A stretch of DNA of 64,000 bases from CAHJXG01 sp965277495 (GTDB taxonomy: Bacteria; Pseudomonadota; Alphaproteobacteria; Acetobacterales; Acetobacteraceae), in the NCBI GenBank assembly GCA_965277495.1, contig OZ255824.1:1984001-2048000 (forward strand), written 5' to 3'. The notes under the pieces were generated by a model that saw only the letters and a program-made list of their open reading frames with translations, was not told where the DNA came from and did not search any database. Position numbers and translations under genes: made by a program. This document shows positions 8,177 to 15,888 of this stretch, piece by piece (the stretch's first letter is position 1; the number at the start of each line of letters is the position of its first letter).

Positions 8177-9715
8177 ATGAACAACGAATACGATGGCTGT
8201 GGAATGGCCGGCCTGGACGAGCGCATCCGCATCGGGCAACTGGATATTCTCACCCGGTTGACCCAAGTGATGGCCGTCACCGGCCTGAATACCTTGGTGT
8301 TTCTATACTGGGTCTTTCATCGCGCCGATTTTGCGATCAAGTGGGTGCTCCCATTGAGCGTCCTGCCGATCACCTACGGGCTGGTGCTCTATCTCGGAGT
8401 CTCCTGGCACCGCAGGCGCAATCCGGATGCGCGGGCAGAAGCATCTGCCGCGTTTGTGCGCTGCTACATCGGTTTGGTATCGGTGCTCGGCACGTTCTGG
8501 GCAGCGCTGCTGGTGGGGCTTAACGCTGTCGCCGACGCCGACCAGCGCAGCATCCTTTACGCAACAACCATCGGCGTGATCTCGACCGCGGCGGTGTTCC
8601 TGCCGGTGTCCGTCGCGGTCGCGTTCTGGGTGCCGACGACGCTCGGTGGTATTATTATCCTTGCCCAGAATGGCCGCTTCATCGATCTGCAGTTTTTCGG
8701 CCTGCTGTTGGGCTACTCGCCGCTGATCCTATTCACGACATTGTTCATCAACCGGACGCTGGTCAGGCGCTTGACCCACGAGGCGAAACTCAAGGACCAG
8801 GCCGACGTGATCGGCCTCCTGCTGCGGGACTTCGAGGAGAACAGCAGCCATTGGCTGTGGGAAACCGACGGCGACCTCAGGCTGACCAACGTTTCGCCCC
8901 GCTTTGCCGCCATCGCGCAAACGCCGGGCGACAAGCTGGCGAACGGCTCGATTCTCGAGCTCCTGCAAGTCCCAACCTTGCTCGCCGGAGCGGCCATTCC
9001 CGGCACGGCGATCCAGCGCCTCAAAGCAAGATCCGCATTTGCCAACCTCGTCGTGCCGGTCGAGGTGGCGGGGCAACCGCGCTGGTGGTCCCTGACGGGC
9101 CGCCCGGTGTACGACCGTAGCAAGCGGTTCACCGGGTTCCGCGGAGTCGGGGCCGACGTGACGGAGGCCACCCAGGACGCAAGGCGCACGACCCACCTCG
9201 CCTCCTACGACAGCCTGACCGAACTGGCCAACCGCGCCGTGTTCCAACGACTGCTGGCCGAAGCCTGCACTGCGGCGGCCGAAAGCCCGTTCGCCGTCCT
9301 GTATCTCGACCTCGATGGTTTCAAACAGGTGAACGACACGCTGGGCCACGCGACCGGCGATGCCCTGTTGCTCGCGGTTGCACAGCGCATCAGGGGCTGC
9401 GTGCGGGAGGGGGACGTTGCAGCGCGCCTGGGTGGCGACGAGTTTGCCATCCTGATGGCCGGCGCCACCGAGCAAGCGGCGACGCTTCTGGCGCAACGCG
9501 TCCTCGACGGCGTGAGCCACCCGGTATACTTGGACGGGCACAAGGTCCAGATCGGCGTCAGCATCGGGATCGCATCCTCGGTCGCCGGCCAATCGGCAGT
9601 GACGATGTTGGGGAACGCCGACACCGCCTTGTATCAGGCCAAGACCGGCGGGCGCGGAATGTACTGCCTGCATTCACGCAGCCCGGCGCACGCGCAGCAG
9701 GAGGCCGTTCGATAG
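8177..9715 (+). CDS. Membrane PAS-GGDEF diguanylate cyclase
   Basis: A 512-aa protein. Residues 30-195 contain about six membrane helices (an unnamed sensory membrane domain), residues 215-335 a PAS-like domain (ENSSHWLWETDGDLRLTNVS...GFRGVGADVTE), and residues 345-500 a GGDEF domain. The active-site motif RLGGDEFAIL is intact, and the feedback-inhibition I-site REGD lies five residues before it, so an active, product-inhibited c-di-GMP synthase is expected. No EAL domain follows. It begins 7 nt after the methyltransferase gene, with GGAGG upstream, so all three genes form one operon. The membrane sensor domain could sense the lipid product of the two upstream enzymes; that is inference. Confidence 0.9.
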   Translation: MNNEYDGCGMAGLDERIRIGQLDILTRLTQVMAVTGLNTLVFLYWVFHRADFAIKWVLPLSVLPITYGLVLYLGVSWHRRRNPDARAEASAAFVRCYIGLVSVLGTFWAALLVGLNAVADADQRSILYATTIGVISTAAVFLPVSVAVAFWVPTTLGGIIILAQNGRFIDLQFFGLLLGYSPLILFTTLFINRTLVRRLTHEAKLKDQADVIGLLLRDFEENSSHWLWETDGDLRLTNVSPRFAAIAQTPGDKLANGSILELLQVPTLLAGAAIPGTAIQRLKARSAFANLVVPVEVAGQPRWWSLTGRPVYDRSKRFTGFRGVGADVTEATQDARRTTHLASYDSLTELANRAVFQRLLAEACTAAAESPFAVLYLDLDGFKQVNDTLGHATGDALLLAVAQRIRGCVREGDVAARLGGDEFAILMAGATEQAATLLAQRVLDGVSHPVYLDGHKVQIGVSIGIASSVAGQSAVTMLGNADTALYQAKTGGRGMYCLHSRSPAHAQQEAVR

Positions 9716-9874
9716 CAGAGGGAGCATAAGCTGCAGCGCGCTCGGCCACGGAGCATGTGCCGTCCGCCTTGGGGCTTGCCGCCACGCTGAGCCCTTTGCC
9801 TTTCTGACGGTGCGGCGACCGTTGCCCGAACCGACATCGAACCGGCCTGCGCCGCTGAGTCTGGCGATAGCTAA

Positions 9875-9903
9875 TTGATGACGTTTCGTGATGAAACTAT
9901 AAT
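9875..9903 (+). promoter_or_regulatory. Sigma-70-type promoter for the giant glycosyltransferase gene
   Basis: TTGATG at 9875-9880 and a perfect TATAAT at 9898-9903 are separated by exactly 17 bp, 27 bp upstream of the GTG start at 9931. This is the best -35/-10 match noticed in the window. The leader would be about 20 nt long and includes AGGTG just before the start codon. Confidence 0.6.
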
Positions 9904-9930
9904 GATTAGAGTGAGGCAGCCAGGTGCTCC

Positions 9931-12900
9931 GTGAATGACATGACTCTGATTGGTAGAGTTGATCGTATCGGTCCAAAAGTTGTCGCCGGCTGGGCTATAA
10001 AACAACTAAACGGAGAGAGTTCGTATCCACGGCTGCTATTGATGCGCAACGGCAGCATCGTGACTGCGGCAAACCAAGCGGTGTTTCGCGACGACCTGCA
10101 GCACGCGCATGGTTTTGGTCACTGTGGGTTCAGCATCGCAATACCACCGACGACCACGCCGGAAGATTTCGCGACGCTTACGGTCGTCGAGGAGGCATCC
10201 GGCGCGATCATCGACGCGTCATGCGCCAAGGTGACGATGCTCTATGGCGGGGGCATCGAGCATCATTCTCGTTCGCTGATCACAGGTTACGTGTTCGACA
10301 GCCGGCCGCGGCTGACACTGCCGTGCGTCACGCTCGTTCATGGAAGCAACGTTGTTGCGTCATGTCTGCCACTATTCCCACGGCGCGACATGCGAAGTGT
10401 TTTCGAGACGGATAACGTTTGGCAGTTCATGCTGCAAATTCCAGCAATGTTGCAAGACGGCGATGGCGAGATTGCCGTCGAAATCGACGGCGAGCCAGGT
10501 TTGTTCCGTCGAGTGACACAGAACGCGCTTTCCGACAACGTCGCACAGCTCTCCGCCAGGTATCTCGACGCCGCCTGGTACCAGACACATCCTGAATGTG
10601 CCGGCTGCGACTTCTCGTCGATGACGGCGTTAGAGCACTTTCTCGCCGTAGGATACTATCAGGGCCTATCGCCAACTCCCTTGTTCAATGCTGGATGGTA
10701 TGCGGGCACTGTTCCCGGTCTTCCGAAGGCGCTCGCCGGCGGGCAGATCGTCTCGGCTTTCCAGCACTACATCGATCACGGCTTGCTGCCTGGGTTGGAC
10801 CCGCACCCGCTTATATCGCACGACTATATCGAGGGGACGCTGGCCGGGTTCACCCGCGGGGCGGACGGCGGCATCATTGCCGACATTATAGATGGCCGCC
10901 TTCCGACCGAGGCGATCAATCCGCTGGTCAACGACTCTGCCCGAAGCTGGGCGCATGAGTTGCAGCGTTGGCGCGATCAGCTCGCGACGGCGTCGCTGGA
11001 TTTCCGCTTACAGGCAATCGAGTATCTTTACTTTGCAAGGGTGCGGGATCGGTCTCCACCTAGTCCTAAGTACTTCGATGTCGGCTGGTATGTCGCGCGC
11101 AATGCGATCCATGGCCTTGGCGGCGGTGACACCTTGGGCGCGATGTCGCATTATTTTCGCATTGGCCGCCATGCCGGGGCGGACCCGCACCCTGTGGTCT
11201 CGACGGCCTTCTTCGCACGTCAGCAACGCTCGACATCCCCCGAACTGGCGGCGCAGGGCGGTTTGCTGTCGATCCTGCTCTCGAGCGACCCAGAAAGTGT
11301 TGGGCTCAATCCTTTCATCCCGGTTTGGAGCAAGTCAGCTCCTTGTGCCGGGTTCGATGCAGGCCGAGGAGGGGAGTCCCCGGCCTCGCCTTATATCGAC
11401 GATGAGTGGTATTTCAGCAATAATCCACAAGCTCGCGAAGCACGCGCACGTGGCCGCATCGGGTCGGCAATTGAACATCTCACACGGGCGCGAGACAGTG
11501 AAATCGATGCCCCGCACCCGTTTTTCGCCCGCGATTGGTATTTGGCCAGGTATTCCGATGCGGCGAGTGCGATATCGATGGCGCGCTCGCCGAATGCTTT
11601 CGCCTATTTCATCGAGTTTGGCCAACATCTCGGCCACGATCCCCACCCGGCTTTCGACTCCGCATGGTATCGTGATCGTTGGACCAATTCGCCCTGGCCC
11701 GGAACGCCGGACGGGACGCGCCGGCAAACGGCCTTTGAGTACTTCTATTCGACTGGCATGCGGTTCAACCGGTTTCCGTCGCCATATTTTTGGGACGAGA
11801 CCAGCGTCAGCTTTTATGGCGCGGCGCCCACCGGTCCGGAAATCAGCGAGCGCGACAGCAATGCACTCGACCGTTTCATGGCGTTCATGCGTTGCTGGGG
11901 CCTAGCGAACTTCCGGCCCAACATAGCCTTCGATCCAGAATACTACCTTGAACGCGCTCGAACGTTGGGCATCGACGTTCGAAATGCCGAGAATACGTTC
12001 ACCCATTACCTCATGGTGGGTATTGAGTCTGGGATTGAGCCTAATGCGTTTTTTAATTCCACATGGTATAAACACCGCTATCTCGTCGGTAACGACGCCG
12101 CCAATGCATTCGAGCATTATTGCGGGATTGGCTGCCGAAAAGGGTACTCTCCCGATCCATTGTTCGATGAAGACTACTATCTCGCCATCTATCCGGATGT
12201 CAGGCACGAGGTCGCGCGCAAAACTTTCGTGAGTGGATGGGTTCACTACTGCCATCTTGGATGGCGGGAGGATCGTGCAACTCATCCATATCTGCACTTG
12301 CATGATGTACCAGACCGCAGCGCCGAGGCACGGATCGGCGCACGCGGCAGTCTCGACGGGTATGTCACCCGGTCCAAGGCCGGAGCGCCGCCGGTCCCGG
12401 ACGGGGGGCAGCTATTTCAGGAAGACTGGTACACCACAGTCTATCCTGAAGTGGCCGGCGAGATGGAGCTGTTCAATCTTCCGACCGGGTTTGCTCACTA
12501 CATCCATATCGGCATCCATCGCTTGCGTTCGCCGGGTCCGCTATTCGACGAGGCGTTCTATCGACGCGCCAACGCGGATTTGGAGTCGGCGCTGCGCACA
12601 GGTGACATCTCCTCTGGCTACGATCATTTTTGCCACACCAGAGCTGAGAACAGACCCTGGCATCCGCTGTTGTCGTTCAAGGAGTTGCTGAGCCCCGCCG
12701 TGAGGAGCGACGGCGCTGGGCCGGGGCCGTCATCGAGACGACAAGAACCGATCTGCACTGCATCGACGATGGCCACCGCAACCTTCGACACTCTCGCGAC
12801 GGAGCTGCAGTACTGGACAGCCGTTTGCACATCGGAGCCGGCGAATTTTTGGGCAGCCACACAACTGATTTCCACCGCCGCCCAACTGAACGACCGACCG

Positions 12901-15888
12901 GCCATCGAACGTTGGCTGCCGGCCGCCCGAACCGGAAAGCCGGAGCCTTGGCGCGCTTTATCGATATCCCTCATTGAGAGGTGCTTCTCGATAGGCGACC
13001 TTGGCGCATCCCAAGCACGTTCGGCATTTTCCAGCCTATTTAGAAATACCGCGCCGACCTTCGTGATCGAAACCCCGCTGCCGCACGAAGTCATCTGCGG
13101 AAAACTGACCGTCATCAGCATCAATTGCGTCTGCTATCACCGGTTCTATGAGGCCGTCGAGCTCGAGGTTTGCATTGGCCAGCGCAGCATTCCGTTGAAC
13201 CCGCAACGCGCGATCCGGTATGACGTCTACGAGGCATGTCGTAGTTCTGACCTGCTCGGCCATTCCCTGTACAGCGGGATCAACGACTTTATCACCGTCG
13301 ATGGTCATGAGCCCGGCACGACGGCGGCCGTGCTTTTCCGCATGCGCGTCCAGGATGCTTCCGGCGCCTACCACGTCTTCTCCGTCGCTGCCGGAGACAT
13401 CAGGTTCTTGCCCGGCCCTGTAGCCGCGCCCCCGTCGCTGAGCGACGCCAGCGGCCCAAGGCGGATCGCGATCTGCATGGCGACATTTCAGCCCGATCTC
13501 GAGCTGTTCGCCCGGCAGCTCAGCTCCATCAAGCTGCAACATTATCCGGCCTGGACCCTGTTCATTTCCGACGATGCGTCGCCGCCCGAGTATGTGCGCG
13601 GCATGATGCGTGAGACGGTCGATGATCCCCGGATCGTCTTCCAGGCAAACCGCGAGCGTGTCGGGTTCTGCAAGAACTTCGAGCGGGCGATCAGTTTAGC
13701 GGGACCTGGCTACGACGCCTTTGCACTATGCGATCAAGATGACGAATGGTATCCAGACAAACTCGCCGTCCTTGATGCTGCGTTGCAAAGCGAAACCGCG
13801 CTTGTCTATAGCGACATGGAAATCTGCACGCGCGACGGGACGACCTTATCGAATTCGTTCTGGACGACGCGGAAAAACTACTGCGAGGACATCAACGACG
13901 TTCTGGTGGCCAACTCGGTCACCGGCGCCGCGAGCCTCTTGCATCGCCGGGTGCTGGAACTGGCGTTGCCATTTCCGGATATCAGCGGGCTGTATCATGA
14001 CCATTGGCTCGCCCTTTGCGCGCTCGCGGTCGGCAGGATCGAATTCATCCCGGCCGCACTCCATCGTTACGTCCAGCACGGACAGAACGTGTTGGGTTTC
14101 GCAAGCTCAGTGAAGCCATCCCTCGGTTTCGAGCACTTCCGCCGCCGGCACCTCGAAATCCGTAAGCTCGGCCGCAAGCCCGTTGCGGACCTGACCCGCA
14201 CGGACCTCAGTGCGCTTATCAATGCGAGCTTGATTTATGGGGAGATAACGCGGCTGCAGGCGATCGTCGTCACCATCCTTCGCCGGGCGGCGAATATGGA
14301 CGTTCAAAAGCTTAATACGGCGTCGTTGGCGGCACTCTGGATGCAGGACGGGGAGTTCCCAACCGCGTCCGCGCTGGCCCACATCCATCGCCAGGGGGAT
14401 ACGGGCGTCCGTAAAACGCTGGGAGCCGAGTTCCGGCTGGCGGCTTCGGTCATTGCGACGAAGGCGCTGCAGGGTGAAAAGGCGCAGGTCGTATCCCGTG
14501 TGCTGAAATTCGACGCCACCGGCCTGCGGTCAAAGGTCATCGGCAAGGATGGTTCGCTGCAGACGCTCTCCAGCACGAACGCCGCGACCTGGCGCGATCA
14601 TCTCCGCACCAAAATCCGACCGCTCGTATTATCGGTCGACGCGACCGCACAGCCGTCGTTGCGAGTTAACGTCCTGATACCCGAGCTTACGCTCTCAGTG
14701 TTCTTCGGCGGCTATCTTGGAAAATTTCATCTGATCAAGAAGTTGCTGGACCATGGGCTGGCTGTCCGCGTCATCACGCTTGATCATTACCAGCAGAACG
14801 TCGGCACGATCGCCAGCATCGAAGAGAAATACCCGGAATTTGTCGGCCTGTTCAGCCGAATCGAGGTTATCGACCGCTATGACCGCGCGGAAAGCGTTCC
14901 CTTGCACGAAAAGGATGTGTTCCTCGCGACGACCTGGTGGTCCGCCCATGTCGCCGAAGCTGCCCGCAGGCGGACCAACAAGGCCGCGTTCTTCTACCTC
15001 ATCCAGGAATTCGAGCCTTTCACCTTCGCCATGGGATCATGGTATGCGACTGCGATGGAGAGCTACTCCTTCCCGCATCACGCGCTATTCTCGACCGACC
15101 TGCTTCAAGATTACTTCCGGGCTGAACAATTGGGCGTGTTCAGCACTGAATCTGCAGGCAGGACTTCGTCGCGTGCCTTCTCCAATGCAATCGTGGACGG
15201 CGCGAAGCACTCTTCTCCGCCAGCGATCCACCAAAAAGGCCGGCAAGACATCCGGCGTTTGCTGTTCTATGCCCGGCCTGAGCCGCACGCCAACCGCAAC
15301 ATGTTCGAAATGGGCATTGCGTCCCTGATCGGCGCCATCCAGCAAGAGGTGTTCCCGGCGAACGAGTGGGAGTTCATCGGGATTGGCTCCGCGTCGGCCG
15401 ACTTCGAACTCCACGGCGGAGCGACGTTGCGGATGGTCGGCAAAATGGGCCTCAACGACTATTATAGCTTCCTGCAAACCGTCGACGTGGGGCTTGCCTT
15501 GATGTTCACGCCCCATCCCAGCCTGGTTCCGCTGGACATGGCCTCGTTCGGCGTCGCGACCGTCACCAACACCTGCCTGAACAAGGACGCGGCGGCATTG
15601 AGGGCGATTTCGCCGAACCTCATCCCTGCGCCGCCGACAATCGCCGGCATTGTCAAAGGCCTAGAAGCCGCAGGGAAACTAGCGCAGGAGCAGCCGAGGC
15701 CGGAGCGCGTGGGCCAGGTCAAATGGGCCATGACATGGGACGACGCCCTCAACGACGGCGTAATGGACTTTGTGGTGCGGTCGTTGCAAGGACTCGGGCA
15801 GGGCGATTTGGCCGGACCCGCAACGGTAGCTGCGCCGGCTCGGAAGGGTGGGCGGCCGCGGCTTGGCGCCCGAGGTCGATCCGGGTAA
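9931..15888 (+). CDS. Giant multidomain glycosyltransferase (repeat region + GT2 + WsaF-like GT4)
   Basis: A 1985-aa protein. Residues 1-200 form a beta-rich, unassigned region. Residues about 205-940 carry 12-14 degenerate repeats of the type xxxWY...HY...G...PHPxF (for example DAAWYQTHPE, NAGWYAGTVP, DDEWYFSNNPQA, DEDYYLAIYPDVR). Residues about 1175-1400 are a family 2 glycosyltransferase: RRIAICMATFQPDLELFARQ, LFISDDASP, and CDQDDEWYPDKL, the metal-binding DxD-type region. Residues about 1575-1960 resemble the rhamnosyltransferase WsaF: RVNVLIPELTLSVFFGGY, TTWWSAHVAEAARR, FYLIQEFEPFTFAMGSWY. It probably builds a rhamnose-containing surface polysaccharide in the cytoplasm. The GTG start is supported by AGGTG and by the promoter at 9875. 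The end overlaps the converging gene by 140 bp. Confidence 0.88.
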   Translation: MNDMTLIGRVDRIGPKVVAGWAIKQLNGESSYPRLLLMRNGSIVTAANQAVFRDDLQHAHGFGHCGFSIAIPPTTTPEDFATLTVVEEASGAIIDASCAKVTMLYGGGIEHHSRSLITGYVFDSRPRLTLPCVTLVHGSNVVASCLPLFPRRDMRSVFETDNVWQFMLQIPAMLQDGDGEIAVEIDGEPGLFRRVTQNALSDNVAQLSARYLDAAWYQTHPECAGCDFSSMTALEHFLAVGYYQGLSPTPLFNAGWYAGTVPGLPKALAGGQIVSAFQHYIDHGLLPGLDPHPLISHDYIEGTLAGFTRGADGGIIADIIDGRLPTEAINPLVNDSARSWAHELQRWRDQLATASLDFRLQAIEYLYFARVRDRSPPSPKYFDVGWYVARNAIHGLGGGDTLGAMSHYFRIGRHAGADPHPVVSTAFFARQQRSTSPELAAQGGLLSILLSSDPESVGLNPFIPVWSKSAPCAGFDAGRGGESPASPYIDDEWYFSNNPQAREARARGRIGSAIEHLTRARDSEIDAPHPFFARDWYLARYSDAASAISMARSPNAFAYFIEFGQHLGHDPHPAFDSAWYRDRWTNSPWPGTPDGTRRQTAFEYFYSTGMRFNRFPSPYFWDETSVSFYGAAPTGPEISERDSNALDRFMAFMRCWGLANFRPNIAFDPEYYLERARTLGIDVRNAENTFTHYLMVGIESGIEPNAFFNSTWYKHRYLVGNDAANAFEHYCGIGCRKGYSPDPLFDEDYYLAIYPDVRHEVARKTFVSGWVHYCHLGWREDRATHPYLHLHDVPDRSAEARIGARGSLDGYVTRSKAGAPPVPDGGQLFQEDWYTTVYPEVAGEMELFNLPTGFAHYIHIGIHRLRSPGPLFDEAFYRRANADLESALRTGDISSGYDHFCHTRAENRPWHPLLSFKELLSPAVRSDGAGPGPSSRRQEPICTASTMATATFDTLATELQYWTAVCTSEPANFWAATQLISTAAQLNDRPAIERWLPAARTGKPEPWRALSISLIERCFSIGDLGASQARSAFSSLFRNTAPTFVIETPLPHEVICGKLTVISINCVCYHRFYEAVELEVCIGQRSIPLNPQRAIRYDVYEACRSSDLLGHSLYSGINDFITVDGHEPGTTAAVLFRMRVQDASGAYHVFSVAAGDIRFLPGPVAAPPSLSDASGPRRIAICMATFQPDLELFARQLSSIKLQHYPAWTLFISDDASPPEYVRGMMRETVDDPRIVFQANRERVGFCKNFERAISLAGPGYDAFALCDQDDEWYPDKLAVLDAALQSETALVYSDMEICTRDGTTLSNSFWTTRKNYCEDINDVLVANSVTGAASLLHRRVLELALPFPDISGLYHDHWLALCALAVGRIEFIPAALHRYVQHGQNVLGFASSVKPSLGFEHFRRRHLEIRKLGRKPVADLTRTDLSALINASLIYGEITRLQAIVVTILRRAANMDVQKLNTASLAALWMQDGEFPTASALAHIHRQGDTGVRKTLGAEFRLAASVIATKALQGEKAQVVSRVLKFDATGLRSKVIGKDGSLQTLSSTNAATWRDHLRTKIRPLVLSVDATAQPSLRVNVLIPELTLSVFFGGYLGKFHLIKKLLDHGLAVRVITLDHYQQNVGTIASIEEKYPEFVGLFSRIEVIDRYDRAESVPLHEKDVFLATTWWSAHVAEAARRRTNKAAFFYLIQEFEPFTFAMGSWYATAMESYSFPHHALFSTDLLQDYFRAEQLGVFSTESAGRTSSRAFSNAIVDGAKHSSPPAIHQKGRQDIRRLLFYARPEPHANRNMFEMGIASLIGAIQQEVFPANEWEFIGIGSASADFELHGGATLRMVGKMGLNDYYSFLQTVDVGLALMFTPHPSLVPLDMASFGVATVTNTCLNKDAAALRAISPNLIPAPPTIAGIVKGLEAAGKLAQEQPRPERVGQVKWAMTWDDALNDGVMDFVVRSLQGLGQGDLAGPATVAAPARKGGRPRLGARGRSG

